A stretch of DNA of 64,000 nt from an uncultured bacterium (GTDB lineage Bacteria > Armatimonadota > UBA5829). Positions within the stretch are counted from its first letter, which is position 1. Every line of letters starts with the position of its first letter. The notes below the pieces were generated by a model, which was not told the DNA's origin, searched no databases, and was given only the letters and a program-made list of their open reading frames with translations. The translations under genes and the position numbers were made by a program. Positions 45,049 through 54,267 of this stretch are shown piece by piece. Location of the stretch: contig CALJES010000005.1 in NCBI GenBank assembly GCA_938074205.1, forward strand, positions 1 to 64,000, written 5' to 3'.

Positions 45049-45083
45049 CAAATATGGCTCGGGCTGTGCCCGAGCCATATTTG
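45049..45083. terminator. Bidirectional hairpin between convergent genes
   Basis: A perfect 16-bp stem (45049-45064 with 45068-45083) and 3-nt loop TGT, with arms containing ATATGGCTCGGGC and its complement. It stands 24 nt after the secreted-protein stop and 31 nt from the GH116 stop. T-tracts are short on both strands, but position and stability suit a bidirectional terminator. Confidence 0.75.
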
Positions 45084-45113
45084 CTAACTCCCCATTGTGC
45101 GCAAAATAGGAAA

Positions 45114-47678
45114 CTAGGAAATCTCTATTTCCAATTCCTCGCCAGCCTTTACCCTCACCGGCGAAGCAAGGGTCACAATTGCCCTATCGTCTTCCCTGAC
45201 AATCGAACACCCAATCCGACTGCCACCGACGCTTGCGCTTACGGAGCTTCCAGGAAGATCCGACGGAACATCAATTTCAATCCTCTGAAGCTCCAACTCA
45301 CCCCAACTCACACCAATCTTCGCAACCAAGCTTTTTCGCAACAGCTTCTGAGTGTAGATGCCCCATCCGGACCCTGTCGAGTAGAAGCACCTAAAATCGG
45401 CAGCGTTTACCTTCGGAGCAAAGGAGATTGCTTTCTCGGGCGCATTGTAGTGATACCCCGAAAGCGCCAGGATTAGTGACCAGCTTGCCATAGCCCTTGC
45501 GTAATGATGACCGCATTCAAACTCGTTCCATGGGTTGCGAGCTATTCCGTCGTGCCGATCGCGAACACCCTTGACTATGGCAAGACCTTCGTCCAGCATT
45601 CCCTCATAAATCAAATGAGCCGCCACCTGATACTCTATGCCTGTCCATACCTCGTCAGCATAGGTAAACGGGAACCTCGGTCTGCCGCCGTGAGGCCAGG
45701 TGCAAAGTAGTAGACCGGCCTCGGTGTTTAGCGCGTATGTCCGTTGGACGCTTTCATGTCTAGAAAGATCCTGCTTCCAGTTATACTTGAAAATGGACTC
45801 CAACGCCTTCTGCACCTGATCCTGCGGCAGAACATGACCTAGGTTGACCACCTCGCAGAACCACTGACCTAAGAGCTGGTCCGACAAGCAGCCTTGACCA
45901 AACTGATACCTGGGAGCCGTTTCGACGTCGCAATCCTGCACGAAGAACTCACCGTTGAAGAGCATCCTCGAGTGTTTTTCAAACCCGCTCTGGAAAAGCT
46001 CCGCACATACCGCCGAGAACTCCTGATCACCAAGCACCGCAGCCATCTTTTCCATAGCCTTAAGCGCGCCCAAATAGAGCGTGCCCATCATAGTGTTGGC
46101 ACCAACAAACTCGATGTCGTAGGTATTATGTTGGACGCCCTCCATGACGCCATCCTGGTCCTTATCCCACTCAGCCCACGCGTACTGCAGACTCTTCTTT
46201 GCGCCCGGGTAAACGAGTTTCAGGAAATCCAGATCGCCGGACATCAAATATTCACGATAAAGCTTCAATATACACCCCATCTGACCGTCGGCAGCAGCAT
46301 AGAACTTGTGGAGAGTGCGGCCGAGCGGAACGTGGGTGCGGAAAGCCATCTTCCCGTTTTCCTCAACGTTGTTGGTAAAGTCGGTAAGCCGCATCGTGCG
46401 CTCTAGCCTGGGAAATAGAAACGCCAACGCCTGTTCATAGTTGTATACGTGTGTGCAGTTCATTGGGCAGCAGCCCCCATAATCGCTGCAGCCCTCAAAG
46501 CCGTAGAAGCGATCGTCGTCAAGCCAGAGGCCGGTGTTGGTGCGCATTATGGACATGTTAGCCCCGACCGCATCTAGAACAATTCGAGGCAGCGTGCTGC
46601 TATATAGGGCATCCTTGAACTTACCCGTCTCAGCCTCTAGCCGCTCTAGATTTCCAATCACATAACGAGCGACATCCCAAGCGTCAGACCAGAAGTCAGC
46701 ATAGCGGTTCCTAAGCTTCGCTCCCCTCACTTCTGGCTCGCCATTCCAGTAATTCTCGCGGTTCGGGAAGTACCACGTGAACACAAAAGGCAGTTCGGCT
46801 GACTCTCCCGGACCAATAGAAACCTTTAAACCTAAACTCGCGATATCTGCGGTGTCATCGGGACTGGGATCGTGAACGCCGTTGTCCCGAAATTCCCCGT
46901 CATCACGAAAGTCGTCCCAAAACGCCTGTGCATCGTCCCACCAACCGCCGCGCGTCCAAGCCTCGATATGCGTCGTCAGCTCATGTGTGGTCACCAACGC
47001 ACACGAGCCGAAACGCAGATCATCAGCAGGATATTTTGACTGCGTCATCCGAATGCCCCGGAAGGATCCCTCGTCGATAAAATCGTTTTTCTGCTGGCCG
47101 AAACCGCCCCCTCTTCTGCCCGGCTGATACGTGCCGTCGTAGCCACAAGGATTCATCATCGACCAACATACCGTCACATCCACCCGCTCACTAGACTTGT
47201 TAGTAACGCGGTAGCGCAGGATAGCGGTCGGAATCGCCGAATCCTTCTCATTAAGCGGGATGAAAGGGTTGAACGCCACCAGCTCTACATCCACCGGCAG
47301 ATCCGAATCCACAAACCTAACATAGGCAAACGGGTATTCACCTTTGAAAACAGCGTCCTCAAGCCGCGGCAGCCCACAAACCTCCTGCGGCGGCAAACCA
47401 CCGCCGCTTATGAAAGGCGGCAAGAGCCTCGATTCCAAAACGCGCGCCAGTGTTTGGCCAGATGCCTTTCTGACAAAAATCGCGGGGAATGTATACGGCA
47501 ATACCCTGCCTTTGCCTGGCCTGTTGAATATCTCCCAGTCCCGCAAATTCCCGCGGCCACCAAGGGATACCGTGCCAGTGCCGATGCCTCCCAGAGGAAA
47601 CGCAATTTCTTTGAGCGAGGGTCCGGTAAATGCTCTCTGCTCTCCTCGGGCAAATAATTTATCTTCTGTGTAAGCCAT
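45114..47678 (-). CDS. GH116-family glycoside hydrolase (GBA2-like beta-glucosidase)
   Basis: 854 residues. The N-terminal beta-sandwich domain starts with LKEIAFPLGGIGTGTVSLGG, the family opening for GBA2-like proteins, and the C-terminal (alpha/alpha)6 domain contains DGVMEGVQHNTYDIEF and FTYADEVWTGIEYQVA, where the catalytic Glu and Asp are expected. Bacterial relatives hydrolyse beta-glucosides or beta-xylosides. No signal peptide. The ATG at 47678 is preceded by AAGGGGTGG; an upstream in-frame start at 47711 lacks a ribosome-binding site. Substrate specificity is not readable. Confidence 0.88.
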   Translation of the reverse strand: MAYTEDKLFARGEQRAFTGPSLKEIAFPLGGIGTGTVSLGGRGNLRDWEIFNRPGKGRVLPYTFPAIFVRKASGQTLARVLESRLLPPFISGGGLPPQEVCGLPRLEDAVFKGEYPFAYVRFVDSDLPVDVELVAFNPFIPLNEKDSAIPTAILRYRVTNKSSERVDVTVCWSMMNPCGYDGTYQPGRRGGGFGQQKNDFIDEGSFRGIRMTQSKYPADDLRFGSCALVTTHELTTHIEAWTRGGWWDDAQAFWDDFRDDGEFRDNGVHDPSPDDTADIASLGLKVSIGPGESAELPFVFTWYFPNRENYWNGEPEVRGAKLRNRYADFWSDAWDVARYVIGNLERLEAETGKFKDALYSSTLPRIVLDAVGANMSIMRTNTGLWLDDDRFYGFEGCSDYGGCCPMNCTHVYNYEQALAFLFPRLERTMRLTDFTNNVEENGKMAFRTHVPLGRTLHKFYAAADGQMGCILKLYREYLMSGDLDFLKLVYPGAKKSLQYAWAEWDKDQDGVMEGVQHNTYDIEFVGANTMMGTLYLGALKAMEKMAAVLGDQEFSAVCAELFQSGFEKHSRMLFNGEFFVQDCDVETAPRYQFGQGCLSDQLLGQWFCEVVNLGHVLPQDQVQKALESIFKYNWKQDLSRHESVQRTYALNTEAGLLLCTWPHGGRPRFPFTYADEVWTGIEYQVAAHLIYEGMLDEGLAIVKGVRDRHDGIARNPWNEFECGHHYARAMASWSLILALSGYHYNAPEKAISFAPKVNAADFRCFYSTGSGWGIYTQKLLRKSLVAKIGVSWGELELQRIEIDVPSDLPGSSVSASVGGSRIGCSIVREDDRAIVTLASPVRVKAGEELEIEIS

Positions 47679-47757
47679 ATTCCACCCCTTGTATGCAATC
47701 TGATATGCCACTCAAATCTGCCGCAGAAAAATATCCTTCAATATACCAGCCCGAAAG

Positions 47758-48183
47758 CTAGACGTCGAAAATCACCCTAGCCCGCCACTCTCCATTTTGC
47801 TCCTCAATAGACATCTGGTGATAGGTGACAGCTTTGATTTGAGGCCCTAGCCATTCTATTGTGTTGTCGATTTTCTTTGCGTCCACCCACGCACTCAGAC
47901 GGCCGCAAGAAAGGTCGGTAATCTCGATGTCTATAGGCAGCAACCTATCAGCGTCGAACATCACAAGAAGCTCAGTGAGAAACTTTTGAAGCAGCTCCTC
48001 ACTATCCGCACCCACCACCACAACCTGCTTGTGAACTTCGGGATTGTACTTTTCGAGCTCAGCCATTTGCGAAAACATGCCGTAAGCGCAGTTTTCGAAC
48101 GCCTCAGCCAGGTTGCGGCCTATTCCAACCACTCCCACATCAGCCGTGTGCTCAACAACCTCAAACCTTCGTTCCCTTGTCAT
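47758..48183 (-). CDS. Archease-family protein
   Basis: 141 residues, normal for archease, a small metal-binding chaperone that activates the RtcB RNA ligase. It shows the N-terminal FEVVEHTADVGVVGIG with the metal-binding Asp, the middle LLQKFLTELLVMFDADRLLP, and the C-terminal KAVTYHQMSIEEQNGEWRARVIFDV. No rtcB gene lies in the window, although the two are often neighbours. A role in tRNA or rRNA repair is likely by family. Confidence 0.9.
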   Translation of the reverse strand: MTRERRFEVVEHTADVGVVGIGRNLAEAFENCAYGMFSQMAELEKYNPEVHKQVVVVGADSEELLQKFLTELLVMFDADRLLPIDIEITDLSCGRLSAWVDAKKIDNTIEWLGPQIKAVTYHQMSIEEQNGEWRARVIFDV

Positions 48184-48222
48184 AGCCTAGTTAACCCTGC
48201 GCAATTCGCACAACAAACCAAC

Positions 48223-49920
48223 TTAGCGCGCCGGCACAAGCTTCACCGCATCCGCGAGCACGTTTCCATCCGCATCGTTGGACATAGTAATGGATCCCTT
48301 CCGGCCCTTTTCGAACCGAAAAGTGCCCAGTTTGACCCATCCTCCCTTTTGGTTTCTCAAATCGACCCGAACTGTTTTGCTCCCATCCGCCGATTTCACA
48401 ATCACCGGCGCGTTGGAAGCGTGATCTTTCATTGGATCCGGACCGAACCACGCATACACCGTGTAAAGACCCGTCTTCGGAACCTTGGGCGTGAATATGG
48501 CGCGGGCATCCCCAGAACCTTTGTATGCCCAGTGCGTGCCCAGATAGTAGCCGATACCGGCGTGGACGTCATTTGTCGCGAGAAGCCAGCGACCCTCGAA
48601 CGAAACGTTCGGCGGGTCGTCCATGTCGTCAACCACCACAGCTTGCTGCTCTTCCTTGGGTCTTTGAGGAGGCTTTTTGTAAACGTTGAGCCCCACCTGC
48701 AAGTCAGCACCACAATGGTTTTCCACCGATAGCGGCCCAGCGATTCTGTTTGCGCTAAAAATCGCCGATTCGGTTTTTTTGTTAAGAGCCAACTGTTTGC
48801 GAGGAACCATAAAGTTGCAGGCGTTGACAATCAAGTTGCCGCCGAAGGTCTCAATTGCGGGAACGCCTTTCCGGAAGTGATCCCAGTAGACGAAATTGCA
48901 GGCATTGAACGTGACGGTACCGCTGCCGGCTATTCGGGCAATTTGATGCGCCGGCCCCCAAAATGAACAATTGGAAAACTGGACTACGCCGGAGTGCGTT
49001 TCCTTGACTACAACCTCTGTGGGATTCTCGCCCTGAAAACTTACGAACTCGCCATTTGTAATCAGAAGCCCTGGCGGCTGTGTCTGCTCGATAAGAATAG
49101 CTACGTTCGTTGCATCCGCACCAATGCCCAGAAAGTTGCCGTTGGCTGCCCCATCCTTGGACTGGATAAACCTATAACCAACGCGGTAGCCAAAACAAAA
49201 CGTGTTAAAAACGTATTCCCAATCTGTCCGAGCAAAGATGAAGGCCTCGCCATTCTCAGCCAACCACTCCCGTATTCCCGTTTTTTCGTCCCAAGTCCAA
49301 AAAGGCCAAAAGTGCACATTCTCGATGCGCCCTATGTCGTAGCACTTATCCACGAATATTCCGCGCCTCAGCGGTTGACCGTAAAGGTTGCGGATGTAGT
49401 GGCGACCTGAGGGCCTGCTGCCGAAGTCTACGGCATTATAGGGGTTCACCAAGAGACAATCGATTATCGAAGGATTATCGCCGCCCGCACATGCAATACA
49501 CCAAGGATAGGGCTTGATGTTGTCGGGCTTTTGGTTGGGATAGAACACCGTGATGCCCTTTATCGTGGAGTTTATGCCAAGGGTTATGAATGCGGGACCG
49601 TCTTCCTGGCCTTCGCCCTCAACAGCCAGGAGCGTGCTGCCGGACCCCCATCGCCAGCAGACCGGTATCTTCCACACTCCCTCTAGCGTCACGCTATTCG
49701 GCACATATATGTGGGATTTTATCAAGTACGTGCCGATGGGCACAAACACGGTGCCACCGGTCTCCTTTACCGAATCCAACGCGGCCTGAAAAGCAGCCGT
49801 GTCGTCGGTTTTCCCATCGCCTTTTGCACCAAAATCCTTGACGTTCACCTGCACCGGCTTGTCAGCCAGGGATGGTGAGGTAAAAACAACCAACAGCGCG
49901 AACACAATAGCCCCAACCAT
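48223..49920 (-). CDS. Secreted pectate-lyase-like beta-helix protein with golvesin-type C-terminal domain
   Basis: 565 residues. A signal peptide (VGAIVFALLVVFTSPSLA) precedes VNVKDFGAKGDGKTDDTAAF, the signature start of the pectate_lyase_3 right-handed beta-helix. Parallel helix turns continue to about residue 400 (VTFNACNFVYW, NLIVNACNFM). The last 135 residues (GLYTVYAWFGPDP, GKWVKLGTFRFEKG-like GWVKLGTFRF) resemble the golvesin/xanthan-lyase carbohydrate-binding module. It probably binds or cleaves extracellular polysaccharide; lyase versus hydrolase activity is not shown. AAGGAGCT lies before the ATG. Confidence 0.8.
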   Translation of the reverse strand: MVGAIVFALLVVFTSPSLADKPVQVNVKDFGAKGDGKTDDTAAFQAALDSVKETGGTVFVPIGTYLIKSHIYVPNSVTLEGVWKIPVCWRWGSGSTLLAVEGEGQEDGPAFITLGINSTIKGITVFYPNQKPDNIKPYPWCIACAGGDNPSIIDCLLVNPYNAVDFGSRPSGRHYIRNLYGQPLRRGIFVDKCYDIGRIENVHFWPFWTWDEKTGIREWLAENGEAFIFARTDWEYVFNTFCFGYRVGYRFIQSKDGAANGNFLGIGADATNVAILIEQTQPPGLLITNGEFVSFQGENPTEVVVKETHSGVVQFSNCSFWGPAHQIARIAGSGTVTFNACNFVYWDHFRKGVPAIETFGGNLIVNACNFMVPRKQLALNKKTESAIFSANRIAGPLSVENHCGADLQVGLNVYKKPPQRPKEEQQAVVVDDMDDPPNVSFEGRWLLATNDVHAGIGYYLGTHWAYKGSGDARAIFTPKVPKTGLYTVYAWFGPDPMKDHASNAPVIVKSADGSKTVRVDLRNQKGGWVKLGTFRFEKGRKGSITMSNDADGNVLADAVKLVPAR

Positions 49921-50051
49921 AGATTTGAGCTCCTTTTACAATTACGTATCTGAACCTGAGCTTTATACGGCGAAACGGCGAGTTCCTGCCTCGCGATTCA
50001 ATCTTGCCAAGCTACAGTCACGGCAAATTTCGGTGAGTTGCAAAAGCGCAG

Positions 50052-51350
50052 TCACTTCACCTCTCCCACCGTATAAAACGAGCCGGTTACCAAGACCAGG
50101 TCATCCTCCGAAGCCACATCCACAGCGCGCGAGACCGCCAGGGGAACCGGTTTTTGTATCTCCACATCATCGCAGAACCTGCGCGCCTCTTCTGCAAGTT
50201 TTTCAGCAGGCAGCGCCAGGTGCCACTGGGATTGCGTGGCTATTATCTTCGAGGCCATCGGCGCAATTTGCTCGAGAAAAGGCCTAGCAGGGTGCGTGGA
50301 GAGCATTCCAACCACCAATATCATCCTCCGGTGGTCAAAAAGCTCATTAATCGAACTTGCCAATGCCCTTGCGGCGTCAGGATTGTGCGCGCCGTCCAGG
50401 ACTACCGTCGGCCGGTCCTGTATAACCTCGAGCCTGCCAGGGATATAAGCGTTGGCCACCCCTGCAGCAATCGCCTTTTCGGGTATTCTAATCTCGTATC
50501 TTTTGAGCGCTATTATGGCTGCAACTGCTGTAGCAGCGTTGACTATCTGAAAAGATCCGGGAAGTCCGGGTTTCAAACCGGTTATGTGATGGTCAGCACC
50601 GTGGATAGAAAAGCTGTTTCCTCGGGGAACATAGCGCAAGTGCACGTCAGCCGATGGCGAGCCGGGCTTGCCATATCGATGTTTCATCACCCGCCATACT
50701 TCAGCCCCTTCTTCCCTGCAGCGCGATAGTACCACCCGCCAAGCAGGCTCATCTTCAACCGCAGTGACCAGGGGCACGCCGGTCTTTATGATTCCGGCCT
50801 TCTCAAAAGCGATCTTTTCTGTGGTATCCCCCAGCCGATCCATGTGGTCCAGCCCAACGTTGGTGATAATCGCCACCATGGGGTGAACTATGTTAGTGGC
50901 GTCAAACCGCCCGCCCATTCCTACTTCCATCACCGCAAAGTCGACCATCTGCCGCGCAAAGTAGATAAACGCAGCCATAGTCTTAACTTCGAACTCAGTC
51001 ACCGGGCCCAAATTCGTCTCAGCAAGGTCGTCGGCTATCGGCTGTATTTCGCTTATCAGTTCAGCGAAATCGGCCTTGGGGATCAGCGCGCCGTTAATCT
51101 GAATGCGCTCCCGAAGGTCGTAGACGTAGGGCGACAAATATAGTCCAGCACGGTAACCGGCTTCGCGGAGTATAGATGCTATGAAAGTGGCAGTGGAACC
51201 CTTGCCGTTCGTCCCACCAACGTGAATTACTCGCAAACTTCGGTGGGGATTGCCGAATGCGTGCGCAAGGGCTGTTATGCGTTCGAGCCCAAACTTTATC
51301 CCGAACTTGGTCAGCCCGCCCAGGTATTCAACTGCCTGTTCGTAGGTCAT
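50052..51350 (-). CDS. folC: Dihydrofolate synthase / folylpolyglutamate synthase
   Basis: 432 residues. FolC adds glutamate to dihydropteroate and folates. P-loop HVGGTNGKGSTATFIAS, then SPYVYDLRERIQING, NVGLDHMDRLGDTTEKIAFEKAGIIKTG, and VLDGAHNPDAARALA in the C-terminal ligase domain are all canonical. The ATG at 51350 gives the usual MTYEQAVEYLGGL opening; a TTG at 51386 is a weaker alternative. It supplies folate for TrmFO and FtcD, also encoded in this window. The gap 51351-51540 shows no gene. Confidence 0.95.
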   Translation of the reverse strand: MTYEQAVEYLGGLTKFGIKFGLERITALAHAFGNPHRSLRVIHVGGTNGKGSTATFIASILREAGYRAGLYLSPYVYDLRERIQINGALIPKADFAELISEIQPIADDLAETNLGPVTEFEVKTMAAFIYFARQMVDFAVMEVGMGGRFDATNIVHPMVAIITNVGLDHMDRLGDTTEKIAFEKAGIIKTGVPLVTAVEDEPAWRVVLSRCREEGAEVWRVMKHRYGKPGSPSADVHLRYVPRGNSFSIHGADHHITGLKPGLPGSFQIVNAATAVAAIIALKRYEIRIPEKAIAAGVANAYIPGRLEVIQDRPTVVLDGAHNPDAARALASSINELFDHRRMILVVGMLSTHPARPFLEQIAPMASKIIATQSQWHLALPAEKLAEEARRFCDDVEIQKPVPLAVSRAVDVASEDDLVLVTGSFYTVGEVK

Positions 51351-51540
51351 TGCAGTTCCCAAGACCTTCCAGTAATACGGCTTCAACGATGACCTGAGTC
51401 AATCCTGCCGCTTCGGAATCCGAACGTAGCGTCAGGCCAAAACGTCGGCTCAATCAAAACAAGTCGAGCAATCTGCACCGGTGAGGATCGCTTACGGAAG
51501 GAGCGGTTTCATTCAGTGGTGGATAGTCGAAGCAAAGGCA

Positions 51541-52455
51541 TTACAATGGCTCAATGAAGTCTGCCGTCATCGGTTTGCCTACACCAGTGTTGAAGCCTAT
51601 AACTCGCACCTGGGCATCGGCATTTATTGTCTGCGGCAGAGGAGACTTTAGGTATATTGTCTTGCGACGAGGCGGATCTAACGCGATGTAGCCCGTATTC
51701 GGCATTCTGATACGATCAACAAAAACGGTCAAGGTTTTGCCCGAGGCATCAATTTGCTCAACACGGCCTATAAGCTCTATATCGCCCTTCTTGAGCGTTC
51801 GCCTGGCCTCGCCGGATACTACCTGAGGTGCTTTGCTCGTGGGGGCAGCAGCCGCGGTTGAAAGCGGCTTTGGCGCGGCCCTTGAAAACTTGTATACAAA
51901 GAACCGCGCGAGGTCGTCGATTTCCTGCGCTCGGCTTGCAGGTCCTACCACAGAGAGCTCTACTACAGGTGCGAATCTATCTCCCAACGGAGCCATAGCC
52001 ATACAGCAGTAAGCTTTTCTTCCTGCCAGGGCTGGCTTCAATACCTGCGCTACCGGCTGATCTTTGTCCACTGCGTAACTGCCCGCAAGCCCTTTGAAAA
52101 GCAGATCGCCGACCTCTATTTCCCAACGCTTGGCTCCTGCCAGCCATCCATCAGCGGCAGCAAGCGATTGAAGCGCCTTTTCGATTGCGGTGGCAGGGAG
52201 CATCTCCTCAGGAACCGCGGTAACCTTCACCAGATACACCAGGTTACCGTATCGGAAGGCCTCACACAGTTTGATCGGCTCCTGGACAGCTATGGCCTGC
52301 TTTACAGAAGTTTGGGGCACGTTCACCGCGAAGCCAAAGACCTCATACCAGACAACCCTGCTCTTCGGCTGCTGCGTTGCCGCACACACAAAGCTTCCCA
52401 CGGCAAACACCAACAACCCAATGACAATTATCCTTAGCTCACTGGCGCGGTTCAC
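51541..52455 (-). CDS. Secreted protein of unknown function
   Basis: 304 residues, GTG start. A signal peptide or anchor (IIVIGLLVFAVGSFVCA) precedes a folded region (about 40-190: VWYEVFGFAVNVPQ, LLFKGLAGSYAVDKDQP), an Ala/Pro-rich linker (about 195-215), and a C-terminal beta-rich domain (DIELIGRVEQIDASGKTLTV...DADAQVRVIGFNTG-like AQVRVIGFNTG) resembling a small OB-type barrel. No family recognised. It lies 38 nt downstream of another unknown gene (52494) and probably shares its transcript. Confidence 0.65.
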   Translation of the reverse strand: MNRASELRIIVIGLLVFAVGSFVCAATQQPKSRVVWYEVFGFAVNVPQTSVKQAIAVQEPIKLCEAFRYGNLVYLVKVTAVPEEMLPATAIEKALQSLAAADGWLAGAKRWEIEVGDLLFKGLAGSYAVDKDQPVAQVLKPALAGRKAYCCMAMAPLGDRFAPVVELSVVGPASRAQEIDDLARFFVYKFSRAAPKPLSTAAAAPTSKAPQVVSGEARRTLKKGDIELIGRVEQIDASGKTLTVFVDRIRMPNTGYIALDPPRRKTIYLKSPLPQTINADAQVRVIGFNTGVGKPMTADFIEPL

Positions 52456-52493
52456 GTGGGTGAAACTGGCTCTTGAAGAGTTCTCAGCGATTA

Positions 52494-53120
52494 CTACAGA
52501 GCCTCCAGAAAGTTCTGGACCTCGTGAAAGAGATAGTCGTACGCAGCATCTATGTGCGGCTCAACGCTTGAGATATCTGTGAATGGCGTCGGATGCTGCA
52601 CGTCGAGCTCTATATAAATCTGAGAAAGGTCACTGAAAAACGGCTCTATTTTGAGCTCGTGAATCCCGTTCTGGTGCAAAACGAATCTGAGACCTACGCC
52701 CTTGCGCCCCGGGCCGAGAATGTCCATCGTATCCCTTATAGAGCTCAGGGCGCTGTTTTCTATAATCTCAGCCGAGGTCGTACCCTCAACCGGAAGGAAC
52801 GCAGTTAGCTTGACGCCAAAAGTCAGAAACTGCGGTATCTGCAACCGCTCCTGTGCAAGCCCAAACAGATCCAATGCCTTTTCCTTGGCCGCTTGGAAGT
52901 AGTCGACCGTTTCGTTGACCTGCAAGCGGGTGGTTTGGATGAAAAAGTCGCCGGTAGGATTCGCCATCCGTGCCCCGTCAGGCAGATGCTGCAGGGTCTG
53001 ATACGGATAACGCTCGGTGATATCGGCATAGATGCGGTTAACTTGCTGCTGCTGAAGCTGGTAAGGCGGATATACAACTCCTGCAGTCAGTCTTCGGCAC
53101 GTGAGAAGCTCAGTTTTCAT
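52494..53120 (-). CDS. Conserved-looking protein of unknown function
   Basis: 208 residues, soluble, no signal peptide. It is alternating alpha/beta with an N-terminal RRLTAGVVYPPYQLQQQQVN, a central DILGPGRKGVGLRFVLHQNG and a C-terminal helix AAYDYLFHEVQNFLEAL. The overall look is vaguely like TIGR04255-type proteins, but I cannot support that assignment. It lies 53 nt downstream of yebC and upstream of a secreted unknown, so the three could be one operon. No clear Shine-Dalgarno precedes its ATG. Confidence 0.6.
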   Translation of the reverse strand: MKTELLTCRRLTAGVVYPPYQLQQQQVNRIYADITERYPYQTLQHLPDGARMANPTGDFFIQTTRLQVNETVDYFQAAKEKALDLFGLAQERLQIPQFLTFGVKLTAFLPVEGTTSAEIIENSALSSIRDTMDILGPGRKGVGLRFVLHQNGIHELKIEPFFSDLSQIYIELDVQHPTPFTDISSVEPHIDAAYDYLFHEVQNFLEAL

Positions 53121-53173
53121 CTGATTTCAAACCTATGGTTGGGTCTGGAGAGTTCGTCTGAGAAAGCTCTCGT

Positions 53174-53929
53174 CTAAACGGCAGCTGATTGCATGACCTC
53201 ATCAGGGATGTCAAAATTGGAGTATGCCTGCTGCACGTCGTCGTTTTCCTCCAACGCATCCATTAATCTGAGGATGCGCGAAGCTTCCTTTGGATCTTCG
53301 ATCCTCACAGTAGTTTTAGGAAGCATTGTCACTTCGGCTGACGTATATTCTATGCCTGCCTGAACAATTGCATCCTTGACCTTCTGCAAATCCCCCGGCT
53401 GACAGAGGACTTCTATCGTGTCGCCATCAACGCGTATGTCTTCGGCGCCGGCGTCCAAGGTCGCCATCATAACGCTTTCCTCGTCAGCCTTGTCTGCCGG
53501 AATCTGCACCAGCCCTTTTTGGTCAAACATCCAGGCCACACAGCCGCTCTCGCCAAGGTTTCCGCCGTTTTTCGAGAATATGTTGCGCAGTTCTGCAACG
53601 GTGCGGTTTCTGTTGTCGGTTAGGCAAGAAACCATTATTGCCACCCCGCCGGGACCGTAACCTTCATAGGTAATCTCTTCAAAGTCTCGGCTCTCACCAG
53701 TCTGACCGGTGCCGCGCATAATAGCGCGCTTGATATTCTCCTGGGGCATGCTTGCCTCGCGCGCTTTCTGAATCGCAAGGCGCAGCCGCAAGTTCGTTTC
53801 GGGATTGTCCCCGCCCTCTCGCGCAGCCACGATAATCTCGCGCGCAATCTTCGTGAAAAGCTTACCTCTGACGGCGTCTTGTCTCTCTTTCCGAAGCCTG
53901 ATGTTATGCCATTTTGAATGTCCAGCCAT
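53174..53929 (-). CDS. yebC: YebC/PmpR (TACO1)-family protein
   Basis: 251 residues, full length. It opens MAGHSKWHNIRLRKERQDA and contains RLAIQKAREASMPQENIKRAI and EEITYEGYGPGGVAIMV, the family signatures. YebC proteins act in translation (relief of ribosome stalling, TACO1-like) and have also been described as transcription factors. A good promoter lies 150 nt upstream at 54087-54115. Confidence 0.95.
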   Translation of the reverse strand: MAGHSKWHNIRLRKERQDAVRGKLFTKIAREIIVAAREGGDNPETNLRLRLAIQKAREASMPQENIKRAIMRGTGQTGESRDFEEITYEGYGPGGVAIMVSCLTDNRNRTVAELRNIFSKNGGNLGESGCVAWMFDQKGLVQIPADKADEESVMMATLDAGAEDIRVDGDTIEVLCQPGDLQKVKDAIVQAGIEYTSAEVTMLPKTTVRIEDPKEASRILRLMDALEENDDVQQAYSNFDIPDEVMQSAAV

Positions 53930-54086
53930 TCTACGTCAGTACCTCGCGGTATCAGAGAAGATGCCTGCAGGGACGCTGGGCAACAGCATGCGCAAGCCTT
54001 CCGTTTGAGACCGATACCGCAGCCCAACCCGGCCGCGACTGCCACCAATGCGCACGCCACAGCGCCCAGCCAAATCCGACAGCGGC

Positions 54087-54115
54087 AGTATATCACGCAT
54101 ACAATTATCGGTCAA
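54087..54115 (-). promoter_or_regulatory. Sigma70-type promoter of yebC, in the gap 53930-54267
   Basis: Minus strand: -35 TTGACC (54110-54115), 17-bp spacer, -10 TATACT (54087-54092). Transcription would start near 54080, leaving a leader of about 150 nt before yebC. The 338-bp gap otherwise shows no gene; a hydrophobic minus-strand frame in the leader runs out of frame into yebC and is not convincing. Confidence 0.65.
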
Positions 54116-54267
54116 GCTAACCGGATAGCCTCAGGGTTACGCGCTGAGCAGGTGAAGCGGTGCCCTCATCTGTTGACCGTTATGTTTGGCAAGATTGGCT
54201 CCCCGCCGAAGGAAATGCACTGCCGGCGGATTAAGTAGAATAATACTACAATTGCGGAGGTTGATCT

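Noticed and set aside
53635..54096. Minus-strand frame with a hydrophobic, Cys-rich start (IWLGAVACALVAVAAGLGCG)
   Set aside because: Its start overlaps the yebC promoter and it runs for about 100 codons out of frame through yebC, which is a certain gene.
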